This document shows, one piece after another, positions 1-12,079 of a DNA stretch of 64,000 nt. The stretch comes from Haliotis asinina. Its lineage: Eukaryota > Mollusca > Gastropoda > Lepetellida > Haliotidae. How positions within the stretch are numbered: the first letter of the stretch is position 1; every line of letters starts with the position of its first letter. The position numbers and the translations under genes are program-made. A model generated the notes under the pieces. The model saw only the letters and a program-made list of their open reading frames with translations, did no database searches and was not told the DNA's origin. Location: positions 49,142,645 to 49,206,644 of the forward strand of contig NC_090281.1 of assembly GCF_037392515.1 (NCBI RefSeq), in the 5' to 3' direction.

Positions 1-235
1 CAGTTTCACGACCCTAGACAGAACAGTTTCACGACCCTGGACAGAACAGTTTCACAACCCTGAACAGAACAGTTTCACGACCTTGAACAGAACAGTTTTA
101 CGACACTGCACAGAACAGTTTTACTACCAGATATACAAACCCTTTTCTCGACCCTGTACAGAACAGTTTTACGTGCAGATACCGAACAGACTCACAGCCC
201 TGTGCGGATTAGTTGAACTCTGTTCAGTACAGTTT
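1..235. repeat. 23 bp minisatellite at the left edge
   Basis: About nine head-to-tail copies of a 23 bp unit built around cagtttcacgaccctggac. The first copies are nearly identical and the later ones decay until the pattern is lost near 235. The array is cut by the window edge, so its true length is unknown. Open frames across it are an artefact of the repeat. Confidence 0.85.
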
Positions 236-2078
236 TTAAGCACTTACACATATGCAACTAAAACACATGGATCTGTGTCAGCTATCGGAAATGTAGCTTA
301 TACAAGTATATGTTTTATCAACAAAATGCTTGTCTATTTTGGTTGGATCTCCCCTGATTGTCTATCGATACTACCTCTAAACAAACAACTACAGCAACAT
401 CGTTTTGTCAGGTGACACTGAAGAAAACAATCAATGTCAAATTATCAATAACATTTTGTCACGAAATGTTTTATTTACAGATCTATGTAACCGAACATGT
501 CTGTCATTTTAACATATTCAAATGATATTGATTATTACGTCACAAATGACGTCATATGTAATTGTGGTAATGCAATTATGTTTATACTAATATATGTGTA
601 CAAGAGGTCTGAACACTATTAAAGAATAACTTGAGTCAGAGGAGATACCATAAATATACATTTCAGTGCTCAAGTTTATCGCCAAAATATAATATATCGG
701 GTACACGCTTCTGTTCCATGTTTTGCTTACACCATTGCTTCGTCATATTAGTCCCTTTACAGAATGAATTTAGATTAAAGCCAGGCGTTGTTTAGACGTT
801 ACAGAATATTTTATGAGATGTACTCAGAATGTTCGTTTGTTTTGGGATTGTCTTTTTTTTTTTTTTTTTTTTTTTGTAGGGGGAGTAGGGGGTGTTTTTG
901 TTTTATTATGGGTGTGGGGTGTGTGGGAGAACAATATTAAAATTTTCAATGTTGTCCCATGGACAAAACTAGGAAATATATAAAATAGCCAGCTCGTAAC
1001 TGGGAACGGGGTATTTTAATTAATGTAAATCCACAATTCTGTCTAAACTTAAGTTCTTATGCAAAGAAAGCGATTAAACAGTGTTCATCAAAATTACGTC
1101 TGTCGATAATCCATAATCATGGATACAGCTAAGTTTTGTGATTAATCAAAAGAAGATATTGCCACGGGGCTTTGACAGCCTGTACCTGGAAGAATGGAGA
1201 AACTACCTTTGTATTTCCTGCATATTATTGATCCCCAACCAACAGCGACCCATAGTGTTAAAACTAGTGAAACCCATGTATATTTCACCCATTGCCGTGT
1301 GCCTAGCTGCAATACGGCTACGAATAGCATTAGCACAACTTGTACATTTCATTTACATTACTTGAGTATCGGAATGCGCGAAAGGCGTGACTCAGGCAGC
1401 CAGGTGTATCCAGTACAAACAACCCGTTCAATTAATCCGTGAATTTCAAGCTACACGGCTACACCTGCAACGCATTCATAACCCCTTCTTCTTCCGGTTA
1501 TTGTTAGTTGCAGCCAACTACCTGTTAATTACAGGTATGGTGTTGTATATTTCATCAGACCATAGATAACCATGATCCGTGTTGTAGTTGTGACTGTGTC
1601 CAATAGCCGCGACCCACATCCACGCTACTGTATTATTAAACGTTTACTACGAGCGACCCCCTCCGTCCCCAGCTAAATCTTCGATCGAGCTATATTTATC
1701 GGTCCTCGGAAACGAGGCTGTCGGAAAGAAAAATCAATGATTTTCCCGACCTGAAAATATCCTCACTGACGACGCAGCAATTGTCACCTTGTCCCGTTTG
1801 TACATAACATGTCAACTAGCACACCCCGCGAAATCAACAACTCGGATAGCAAACGCTGCGCGAGGTCGAGTCTAGAACACACAAAACTTGTTTGTAATCC
1901 TAACATTGCAGTCCAATTGAATAAAAGTCCCGTTGTAAAAGTATCTAAGTATTTTTTCATCCATGAGATCAGCTGTGCAGCAGTGACAGGGAAATAAGAA
2001 CGTCAACAAAAACACACCTTGCAGGCCTCACATACCGCTGTGACGATATTGACTGCAAAGGTACACTCTCGAACCTAC
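236..2078. other. Intergenic or intronic DNA without a recognisable gene
   Basis: AT-rich sequence with a T/G-rich low-complexity run at about 850-930. I see no exon with conserved coding content. If the exon at 2196-2079 is real, this stretch is part of its first intron. Confidence 0.5.
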
Positions 2079-2196
2079 CTGTGCGTTTGGAGATCTTGAC
2101 ATCGTCGTGGTCGTAGTCGTTGAGGGACAGGAGTTCACCATTTTCGGGGGCCTGATTATCCATAGTTGCCGATGCCAGTCGCTGAACTTGGGCCAT
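2079..2196 (-). CDS. Probable first coding exon of an unidentified gene (partial)
   Basis: Reading the minus strand from ATG 2196-2194 gives 39 codons plus one base. The frame starts MAQVQRLASATMDNQ, is acidic in the middle (LNDYDHDDVKI) and runs to a consensus donor, CACAG|GTAGGTT, at 2078-2077. A second in-frame ATG lies at 2163-2161. The surrounding 2.0-2.5 kb is richer in CpG than its neighbourhood, as expected near a promoter. Later exons would lie to the left and I could not find them in this window. I do not recognise the protein. It could be a chance open frame next to a donor-like string; the clean ATG-to-donor structure is the only support. Confidence 0.4.
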
Positions 2197-2559
2197 TATA
2201 ATAACTCGCAGTGATATCCAGGTTACAAGGCTCCCTGCCTCATACGTCACTCAGTATAGCCGGAAGGGGCCGGCCGTGAACGGCAAATGCACACAGGTAG
2301 ACGAGACTGGAATGCTTCGTGGAGCGTGACCGTTCCAAACAGTTCAGAGACTCGGCGGTCCCCGGTGAAGTGGCGATTAGTTGACGGGAGGCTGGTTTGC
2401 CAGGGGTCGAGGATGATCTGACATTATTGAACCAATCGCGGCTCATAGGGACACGCTCGAAGAGCCGGGTGCGATAATCGGTTCGAACTTTATAAGTTTG
2501 TACGTATTTGAACACTGTTGCGTGGAAGGCGGGTTTTCAATGTTTAATGGTTGCATCTG

Positions 2560-5142
2560 CGGTGCCGAAAATCGATAGCGTGTACGACACGAGAGACACA
2601 ACACCGCCTTGTTAACTTGGTAATCAATATACAATTACATATAAACAGAGAAGCGGGGATACATTGGAACAAAGGAATTACGAACGGACTGTGTGTAAAT
2701 GCGAACGTATTGCAGTTCTTTGAACTGAAGTTCATTTATTTCTGTAGTCGCTTGTTGTTGGAATCGACTGATTCTGATCTTTGGGTGGATGGCCGACTGT
2801 CTTAGCCTGTCAACATGGCGGGAGACAGTGCTTCGATTTCCTCCTACCAACAGACCGGAGACACTGTCACTGGGTGTTAGCTGGCCGCTCGTCTTGGGAA
2901 TTAACATTAAACATGTGTACGGGAAACTCGGGTAGCACCGTGGATACAGTGTTAGCTCGACGGTTAGTAGGCAAGGTTCGAGTCACGGGTTATACTTTTT
3001 GTTACATTACATTTGAGTGTATAACTGGATTCCTCCTACGAAACTATACACATCTGATGCTTAAGGAACCGCCTTACAAGAAGCAGTTTACTCATCTCAC
3101 CTAGCTCTTGTAATATTATTTATAAGATGTGCTATTTTCTTATTTTGAGCCATCACCATCGTAAATCCAGTTCACCAGATTGTATGAATATTTTAAGGTA
3201 GTGAGTATGAGGAGTTACAGGCTGTCGAACCACAAAGCGGGTTCATTCTCATACTGGTTTGTTTGCTCCAAACGCAACTCAACTTCTTTAAGTAACCAGC
3301 GGGGGTGCCATGTGCAGACATCTGTGAAACATCTTCCTCCGTCATAACTAAGAAGGTGGCCCTGATGTTAAAGTGTCGCGGCAGAGGCCGGGTTCGATTC
3401 CGTACATGGTTACAAGGTGACAAACCCATTTTTAGTGTACCGCACCGTGTTATCGCAGGAATAATGACAGAAATTCAACGATGAAAACCATACTCACTAA
3501 CATACTATAAGATATCGAGATTTTGTTCAGTATTTCTGTGTCAAAGTGCGTGTATGTAGAGAGAGGGTTCTCAGAGATAAACATCGCTATTGAAAGGTTT
3601 ATACAAACACTAAACGCTGCTGAATAAGGTGTCGGTATTACCGTTCAGTAGGATAGGGACATTTCTTCCACGGTCACAATCAAATAGCAACTCCCCCTTC
3701 AACATGCGTATGCAGCCTAGATATAGTAGATATGGGCCTCCTGCACTATAAATAGACCAGAACGTGGAAAGTTGGCACGGTTCGATTTCGGGTCGCGTCT
3801 CACCCAAAGACGTGATCAAACGGTACTTGTTTTCACGTCAACATTTCAGTCCAGTGAGTCACTTTTGATCTTTCCCCTTAATAAGCAATAGTCAAGGCCT
3901 AAAATGGAGTTAATTTGACACTGGGAATTGACCCAGGTTTGTCCAGCCACTGTTTCAACCACCCGACTAAACACCAATCCGTTCTTTAGAAGTAAACGTG
4001 AGAGGCTTCGGTTTTTAACCGTTTGTGGCAGCTGAAGTCGCTTAAAGTCGCCGTGGTATCGGGGTTTTTTGTTCTGAAGGTGAGGCAATTTACAATCCTA
4101 CGTCTTGCGTTTTGAACTTGTTTGGAAATTTATCATTATATTATCTGCTACCCTGACTCCTAAACCTGTCGAGCAGGCAGTTGCCCGTCGACACGCTCGT
4201 AATGCGGTGAGTTCGAGGAGTTGCCAATCATTTGGCAATACACATTTGCCAAACACGTCAATAAAATCAGTCCAGATAGCACTTCCTGGAATTATGATGT
4301 ATATCGTCTTACGGAAAGACATCATTATGTCATGAAAATCATTGAATTACCCCAAGCTTGTAAAGCCATTGCACTCGTCTGCTACCTCGGGTTTTACTAC
4401 CAGGATTAAGCTAGCAATAATAACTGCAACATCAATGATTACCCTTATTAGACAGAGACAATGTCCCCATTTCACCAAAGCACTAATCATGTCTAGCCCA
4501 ACATCATTAATGGAAACCAGATTGACGGGTCTAAATTCACTCCAGATCTCGAGCCTCAAAGACATTACGTAAACCTCGAAGACAAAATTTAGTGGGTTTT
4601 TTTTATTATTATTTTTTATATATTCCCTTGGCTTTTGACAAGTATTACTTTATCACTACAGCAAGTTCTCCTGTATCAACACAGGGCTCGTGAAGGGTTT
4701 CTAGTTACCCTGGCAACGGTGGCTTGCAGATTAAGTCAAGAGTTACCTCCCTTGTCTGGAAGCGAGTCTCTGCATGTGTACGATTTGAAAACTATAGACA
4801 GCCATGGTGAACACGTCCAAACTAAGTTAAACTTGGATAACCATTTGGCATACCATAACCGACTGACGTCATTCGGCTGACCTAAGCTGCTATCTTGCTA
4901 TCTATATATAATATAAATATTTGTACTCTGATAAGAGGAAGGGAAATATGTCTTTAGGTGATAGACATAGAGACTTTAAAATCAATAATAGTATTTGATG
5001 ATGATGAGCACCTTGGTTGTCCCAAGGGCTATTTTAAATGTTCTCGAATTACATTTGGTGTAACATTTCACTTGTCGGTAGTGTTTCTCTTTCACGTGGT
5101 AGCCATTTTGAATCATTTGCCAGGCTGCATTTGATGCGTTTA
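2560..5142. other. Intergenic DNA, no gene seen
   Basis: Apart from a degraded tRNA-derived SINE near 3355-3500 and a T-rich run near 4595-4625, I see nothing supportable. The short open frames here have no conserved content and no consistent splice sites. Confidence 0.5.
3355..3500 (+). mobile_element. Degraded tRNA-derived SINE (family A)
   Basis: The B-box-like string gggttcgattcc at 3390-3401 is followed by 'gtacatggttacaa', the family A body, and a decayed tail ending in 'accatactcac'. The 5' part is poorly preserved, so the start is approximate. Confidence 0.5.
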
Positions 5143-5544
5143 TTTCTTGTATTGTCCTACGTTTAGAACATCATTTAATATAGGTCTTGTATTGTCCTAC
5201 GTTCAGAACATCATTTAATATAGGTCTTGTATTGTCCTACGTTTAGAACATCATTTAATATAGGTCTTGTATTGTCCTACGTTTAGAACATCATTTAATA
5301 TAGGTCTTGTATTGTCCTACGTTTAGAACATCATTTAATATAGGTCTTGTATTGTCCTACGTTTAGAACATCATTTAATATAGGTCTTGTATTGTCCTAC
5401 GTTTAGAACATCATTTAATATAGGTCTTGTATTGTCCTACGTTTAGAACATCATTTAATAAAGGTCTTGTATTGTCCTACGTTTAGAACATCATTTAATA
5501 TAGGTCTTGTATTGTCCTACGTTTAGAACATCATTTAATATAGG
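5143..5544. repeat. 40 bp minisatellite, nearly identical copies
   Basis: Ten copies of a 40 bp unit containing tcttgtattgtcctacg and ttagaacatcatttaat. Only one or two single-base differences are seen in the whole array (a c for t in one copy, an a for t in another). Such uniformity means recent expansion or homogenisation. Confidence 0.95.
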
Positions 5545-6594
5545 CTAGGGTGTGAAATTTAGGTTTCGGCCCCACCCCTATCTACAGCCCTCATCGTTCA
5601 ATCCCCTACATCATCCACATATTACTTCCCTCCACCACCCAAAAATAAATTATCGGTCCATAATTAATGTCAATTTTTTTTATTAAAACATTATTTCACT
5701 ATAACCCACAGATGACACTGGACAGAGTGAAATAGAAGCAACCAGAATGATTCAGACAAGTACCTCTCAACTGATGTGATGATACGTTTGATGTATGTTG
5801 TAAATACTTAGGTTAACGATATTATTAAACCAATTCCCGTACTTGTGCTGAGTCAGCACTTAAAGAATTATTCACAACAGTCCCTATGGTTTAAGACCGA
5901 TTTTAATTAAAAATCTTTATAAAATGAAAGATGTTATATAGTACACAAGCTCTGATGGTACCCTGACATCTCATCTTAGAAATCATTAGATTTGGGATTT
6001 TTGAGGCTTACATGTAAGTTTGCGAATGTGATAGGGGTAATTTGCTTTCAATTTTATTCTTATCCCAGTCTTCATAAAACATGTTTTTGCATTAAATAGC
6101 ACAACCAGACTGATGTTTACATACCTTTGCTGGAATGATAGACATCAGATTTAATATCAGTTCTTTCAATCTTCAAGCTCGATACATACACTTTCTTTAG
6201 CCTCACAGCATGGTACATTTCTTGAACTGCATGCCCAGCCGACCATACATTTGGGATTTCTTCGCAAGTAATCAGTTGGTCGAGAACAAATAGTTCACCA
6301 TGCTGACGAGCCTGGAGAAAGTGTTGTGAGCAAAAACAAACTTTATGAAGTCCCCTTTTCAGAGAAAATATCGGTTGTTTTGAAAGAAGTGACCGAAAAT
6401 TATCTTATCTCAGGGCTGCTTGAGTATTTCATGAACCGTTATAACCTGGCCCAGTCCCTAAATGAACCCAATGAACCAGACACAAGGTGTTATGTTACAG
6501 ATATTCGGGAGAAGTCCTAAGGCCACCAAAACACAATTGGCATTGCGACGTCATTGTGTATGCGGTGAACCGGTACCCTGAGTGCTTCCGCGTC
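5545..6594. other. Intergenic DNA, no gene seen
   Basis: Unique AT-rich sequence between two minisatellites. No exon, RNA gene or mobile element could be supported. Confidence 0.5.
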
Positions 6595-7335
6595 AGTACC
6601 AGCGATAATCCCCTCACCACAACAATTTCCCCGTCACCGATGACCCCCTTCACTGTAACATCTCCCACATTAGCAATAACCCACCCACAGCAACACCTCC
6701 CTCATCAGCGATAACCCTCTCACAACAATACCTCCCATGTCAGTGATAACCCCCTCATATCAACACCTCCCACGTCAGCGATAACTCCCTCACAGCAATA
6801 CCCCACACGTCAGCGATAACCCCCTCACAGCAATACATCACACGTCAGCGATAATCCCCTCACAGCAACACCTCCAACGTCAGCGATAACCCTCTCACAG
6901 CAACACCTCCAACGTCAGCGATAACCCCCTCACAGCAATACCTCACACGTCAGCGATAACCCCCTCACAGCAATATCGCTCACGTCAGCGATAACCGACT
7001 CACAGCAACACCTCCAACGTCAGCGATAACCCCCTCACAGCAATACCTCACACGTCAGCGATAACCCCCTCACAGCAATATCGCCCACGTCAGCGATAAC
7101 CCCCTCACAGCAATATCGCTCACGTCAGCGATAACCGACTCACAGCAACACCTCCAACGTCAGCGAAAACCGACTCACAGCATTACCTCAGATGTCAGCA
7201 ATAACCCTCTCACTGCAAATACCTCGCACGTCAGCGATAACCAACTCTCAGCAACATCTCCCACGTCGGCGATAACACCCTCACAGCAATACCTTCCACG
7301 TCAGCGACAATTCTCTCACAGCAACGCCTCCGTGT
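6595..7335. repeat. 34 bp minisatellite
   Basis: About 20 copies of a 34 bp unit with the core cacgtcagcgataacccc followed by ctcacagcaatacctc. The copies vary (ataccg or atcgct at the end), and some share the same variants in blocks, so groups of units were duplicated together. There are no unique spacers. Confidence 0.92.
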
Positions 7336-8627
7336 TACTCATGAGCATCTTTATACTGTGGAAAGCCGAATGAGGAGTATCTGTTACAGAATGACGCGAG
7401 TTCTGGCGAAACTGTCCTCGTTAGTTCACAACACATCCTTCTGTGACAGGAAGAGGAAGAGAGCGAGTATGGCCCTAAACGTTTTTACCCGATTCCAGCG
7501 ACATCTGGCTGGAGACGTCACGTCATCAACTGACCGGGGGAATCGAACTCAGACTTATAAGGTGGCTAGCGCAGCTTTACCAACAAGGCTACCACCGTTT
7601 TGAGACTGAAGATATGAAAGTATGAAAAGATTTGTGGTACTCAGACAGGTCATTTTAAACTAGAAGAGAATACCGTGGAAGGCACGGTTTGTAAGACTTC
7701 GCAAATAATTTTGTCATTCAGGTGTACATGTTCGAATCCAGTTTTGCCAAAACTTAATACTCAAGGTTTGTCAGCACCATTACCGTGCCCACGGGTTTCA
7801 CCAACGTGTTAAACGTCTACACCTGCATCACTAAGATGGCAAGAAGCTGACACTACTACAATCCAGTCCGAAGCCACATCAAACCAGACGTCAAACCAGA
7901 ACGACGCTTCGGAAAAACATAATGAACAGACATACTCTGCATATGGGACAGAGCATTGTGGAGTGTCAGATAAAATATCATCAGTGTTCCCATTTGATAA
8001 AAAACGCTGAAGATGCATATATAACTCCTGTTCCATACGGTACAGGACAAATGCAGTAAATCTTCACATGATGAAGAGCGGCTCGAAAAATTTGTTAACA
8101 GCCTCGTCTTGGTGCAGCTGAAACGACCTTCCCGTAAACCGGTTCTCCGAGGTGTCATATCTCAACACCGTGTTGACGGCTTTATTGTAAGATTATGATG
8201 TTTAAGAATCTGAAAGAAATGTCTAACCGTCAGATCTACCGGTTTTAACCCCGCCTGGGAAATAACTATCTCCGTGCGTTGATTTAATGCAAGGCAAAGC
8301 CAGAGGGACGAGGCACCATAGCATATTTGACGAGGAGGTTTCATTATTTTGGCATCCACTTCAGAATTTTCAAATGTTTGTGAATGTGCTGTGTGTCTTT
8401 CCAACGCAAATTTCCATGATGCCCCGGTTTGTCCCTGTTTGAAATCTTATTCAAAGATTATATCTGGAATATATTTGATTTTCATCACGCTGTTCAGTGG
8501 TTAACTTGAAATTGTTCGTCTCGCTGCACGCACGTATACTGCAAGAATGTAACGAATTCGAAATAAATGGAGTGTGAATAGTGAGTGATTTATATTTCTT
8601 TCAGCTATGTCGAATTGTTTAAAGCCG
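7336..8627. other. Intergenic DNA with a possible SINE remnant
   Basis: Near 7535-7600 the minus strand shows a B-box-like ggaatcgaac and an A-box-like ggctacca, arranged like the tRNA-derived head of SINE family A but without its body. Nothing else could be supported. Confidence 0.35.
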
Positions 8628-8745
8628 CCTTTAGTGAGTGAGCACCACTAAGGAAGGGAACAAGGGAACATCCCACAATGTGAGAATGTCGGGAATCGAA
8701 CCCGGACCTTCGGCGTGATCAGCGAACGTTTAATAACTTTGCTTT
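8628..8745 (-). mobile_element. SINE family A copy, damaged
   Basis: Reads on the minus strand. It has the B-box string 'gggaatcgaacccggacc' (as written on plus) and the 'cttcggcgtgatcagcgaacg' segment typical of the family, with a tail reduced to gtgagtgag at its left end. Confidence 0.6.
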
Positions 8746-9182
8746 CTAATGATGACCAATGTTATATATACTGCGACCAGTTGGGGACTGAGCATAGAAA
8801 AGAACGAGAGGTCGATTGTATGAGCAACGACGTTCAGTATACAGAGGTTTCAGTATTCTGTAAGCCGAAGTAGACTGACATGTGAGTCACGCAGTACAAT
8901 CTAAGTACTAACAAAACCGAGCGATATTGTGACCACCCGATACCCATGTGAAAGTCGTTTTACCTAATCTATTTCAGGAGTCCAGGCGGAGAAAATCTTG
9001 AACTGTATAAGAAATTGTGCCACTCCAGTAAAGTCACTAACACTGTCTACAGGGCGGAGGAACTTGTGGATTGGTTGAACAGAGTGAGAGACATTGTTGA
9101 CTGCTTCCTTGACGGAGATGATCCTAACTCGGGTTGCATGTCAATAGGTTCACTTTTCCTTCCGTTCTTATTACCATACATA

Positions 9183-9300
9183 TAGTGAGTGAGTTTAGTT
9201 TTACGCCGCAATATTTCAGCTAAATGGCGGCGGTCGGTAAACAATCGAGTCTGGACCACACAATCCATTGATCAACAGTATGAGCATCGTTCTGCGCAAA
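9183..9300 (-). mobile_element. SINE family B copy, 3' half
   Basis: The plus strand reads gtgagtgagtttagttttacgccgc, then 'aatcgagtctggaccacaca' and 'gatcaacagtatgagcatcg': the family B 3' half in reverse. The 5' half is missing. Confidence 0.75.
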
Positions 9301-9334
9301 CCACAAGCACAGTCAGATAGCACTATCTAGAGTA

Positions 9335-9470
9335 TGTCTCTCCGCTCGTCACGCCGAAGACCTGGGTTCGATTCCGTACATGGATACAATATGTGAAGCC
9401 CATCGCTGGAGACCCCCGCCGTAATATTGCTGGAATGTTGCTAAAAGCGGCATAGAACCATACTCACTTT
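9335..9470 (+). mobile_element. SINE family A copy
   Basis: Contains gctcgtcacgccgaagacc, the B box gggttcgattcc, 'acaatatgtgaagcccat' and the tail 'attgctaaaagcggcatag' ending in actcact. The A-box end is truncated or diverged. Confidence 0.8.
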
Positions 9471-9502
9471 TGAATGTCTCAAATCCACGTACTCTTGAAC
9501 GG

Positions 9503-9656
9503 ATTAAGTACGGTTTTATGTCGCTTCTAGCAACATTCCAGCAATATCTCAACTGGGGACAACATAATTGGGTTTCACGTTGTCCCCATGTGAGGCATCA
9601 AACCCAGGACTTCGGCACGACATGCGAACGCTTTAACCATTAGGCTACCTCACCCC
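9503..9656 (-). mobile_element. SINE family A copy
   Basis: Minus-strand copy running from 'tttaaccattaggctacctc' (A box, as written on plus) at its right end to a decayed tail at its left. It lies about 30 bp from an opposite-strand copy of the same family, so the pair could form a long imperfect hairpin in RNA. Confidence 0.8.
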
Positions 9657-11844
9657 TTATGACCGGAAGAAGGTTGACGAGAATATTACAAAGGCAACGG
9701 GTGAAGTCATTGGTTTAGTGGACAGGGCATAAAGAGGATTAAGCATGAACAAGTCGACTTCCAGCCAGTAATTGTGTCTGAGAGGCTTATCCGGCTTATA
9801 ATGCAACATAGGATCGCAGCAGGTTAGCGTACGGACGCACGCACGCACGCACACACAAAAACACATGCGCGTGCGCACAAACAGGTTCATTCCATATATT
9901 GGCCGTTTTCATTATCATTTTTCATCGGCGAAGAAAACTGGTCAGCTACTATTAAAAGGAAAATTATAATCAGTGGATTTTGTTTTCTAAAATTAATCAT
10001 CTGAAATATGGTTTACACATTCAGGTAACGTGTATATCATGTGAAATCAGATGCTTAACGTATGTCTGTTCGTGAACTTGCTTGCGTGCGTAACAATTTG
10101 GATTAGCCCCTATATATGCAGGCTAAATAGAGCTTGTCCCCAGAGACACCACGCTGCAGCGATAACATGGCTACCCGTCCAGACAGTCTACAGATACAAG
10201 CCGACCAAGCCTGTACATACAACGTACAGCAAGCATTATCTTGTGACTTCCGATTGTATGACTCGAATGAGCTGGAAACATGGGATGCAGAATATGGTGA
10301 CGCATTGAAACTGACGTCACAGACATGGCTCTTTTATGAATGCTTCGATTGGTCTGGCAGTTGATTGAGATGATATGTGATATATTGTCATACATCAACA
10401 ATCAACGAGAAATCAAACGAACATGCCGTGCTTTTCAAAATATCAAAGTAATCTCACTAAATGTCACCAAATCAATATATTTATTAATTGCATGATCAGT
10501 CGGACATTCTGTTGACATTAACATACGAATAATGCATGTTGGGATCCATGCATCGACATTTCCATAACAGGCTAACTCCCAGACCCAGCTATATGATCAA
10601 CACACACAGATTATATGTCATGAATCCACATCAGTACAAAAAATAATAACACAATCATGACTCCATGCACAGTCTCTCACAGTCCCTAAACAGCATGACT
10701 TTCCTCACCACCAGAATTTTCTGCAATGCTGATGCCCTAAATGAGGCCAGTCTAAATTTTCTCATTCTGAATCTCCCAACTCACTGGGGCTTATTTTCAA
10801 CTTAAATGGAATTATTTGTTTCTATCAAAATGATATATTTTTATTAGTAATTCATTCATCCATGGGATCATTCCCAGATGAATGATGAAAGGTGTAATAC
10901 GACCATCACTTGGCAGGCAGCAATCTCTGGCTATAGCTCATGTCCAAGATATGTCCTAAATATGATCAGTTTCCTAATTACATAGTTCTAACAAATCCTA
11001 ATTCTTTTCATATTTATAAAAATAATGTGTTTTTTTCTTCAATGCATGCCCTCCCCTTAGATATGGTTAGAATATTTCATCACTAGAACAGTGATGTTCT
11101 GTATTTAAGCCACAGGCTTAAATACAGGAATGCCCACCAGCTTTGTGACCTTGGTCTTGGAATGGAATAGAACAGAATATTTCTAAAACAAAAATGAGAT
11201 CCTATACAGTACTACATCACAAATTGGATTCCACAGGTTGATTCAAACACAATCAAAAAATGATACATAAAACAGGTAAACTGTTGATTTTCAGAGTTCT
11301 AAGATAATATTATCAATGCTTGTAAGTGATAATCACTAGCTGTTGCACAGAAAAACTGCACCATACATTACTAATGAAGATGTCAATAATTTCATATGCA
11401 GAATTTTTTTTCTAATAATCAAATATTATCCATTGATGTTTGTATATTAACTAGTGACATATCAAGGCACCATGTGAATCAAAATCCTAATAAGTGGCTT
11501 TGTTTGTTGTTTAATGTCAGCAAGATCGAAGCTATATACAGCAGTATGTACATAAATAAGTCTGGACTAGACAATACAGTGATTTGTAGTATATCGCAAA
11601 CTACAACCTTAATGGACTCAAAGAGACCAATAAGTTCAGTTCATTATAATCAGTGTTCCTTACACACATTTCTATTAAAATATACAGAAAACAGTATAAA
11701 ATCAGTGCACTGTATCCACTGGTTCATTATACAGCAGGAACAGTGATGAGTGTGCCATAAAACAAAACTCAGTCATCATAAGGCTATTTCTTATAAATGT
11801 AGTCTATAATATATCACACCTTTCTTCCATTGTGAAAAATCCAT
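9657..11844. other. Region 3' of AGA, no gene seen
   Basis: A short (GCAC)n/(CA)n microsatellite lies at about 9834-9862. The rest is AT-rich DNA that probably includes the 3' untranslated region of AGA, whose end I cannot place. I could not identify a convincing polyadenylation site among several AT-rich candidates. Confidence 0.4.
11099..11127. other. Perfect 13 bp hairpin
   Basis: ctgtatttaagcc at 11099-11111 is followed by the loop aca and then its exact reverse complement at 11115-11127. It is too short and isolated to assign a function. It may lie in the AGA 3' untranslated region. Confidence 0.6.
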
Positions 11845-12030
11845 CCGACCTGTGAAGATCTGCATCAGCAACCCCTGCTTTTCTGAGACATCTTCCAGGA
11901 TTTCAATGGTCAGGTTCGCTGATGTGGTTGACTCAATTACATAGATAGATGCTCATGCTGTTGATCACTAGATTGTCTGGTCAAGACTTGGATATTTACA
12001 GGTAGCTGCCATATATATTGTGTGGCATTA
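11845..12030 (+). mobile_element. SINE family B copy, diverged
   Basis: The segments 'tcgctgatgtggttgactc', 'gctcatgctgttgatcact' and 'gattgtctggtcaagactt' follow the family B order. The tail has decayed to 'gtgtggcattaaag'. It lies just past the AGA stop codon, probably within its 3' untranslated region. Confidence 0.65.
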
Positions 12031-12079
12031 AAGAAAAAAGACATGCAAATCTATTCACAATATTTCATATGACTTCTAG

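Noticed and set aside
1680-1740. Small structured RNA around cctcggaaacgagg
   Set aside because: A five-pair stem with a GAAA loop alone is common by chance and has no supporting context.
6595-7335. CRISPR-like array
   Set aside because: Units are directly adjacent with no unique spacers, and the DNA is animal; it is a minisatellite.
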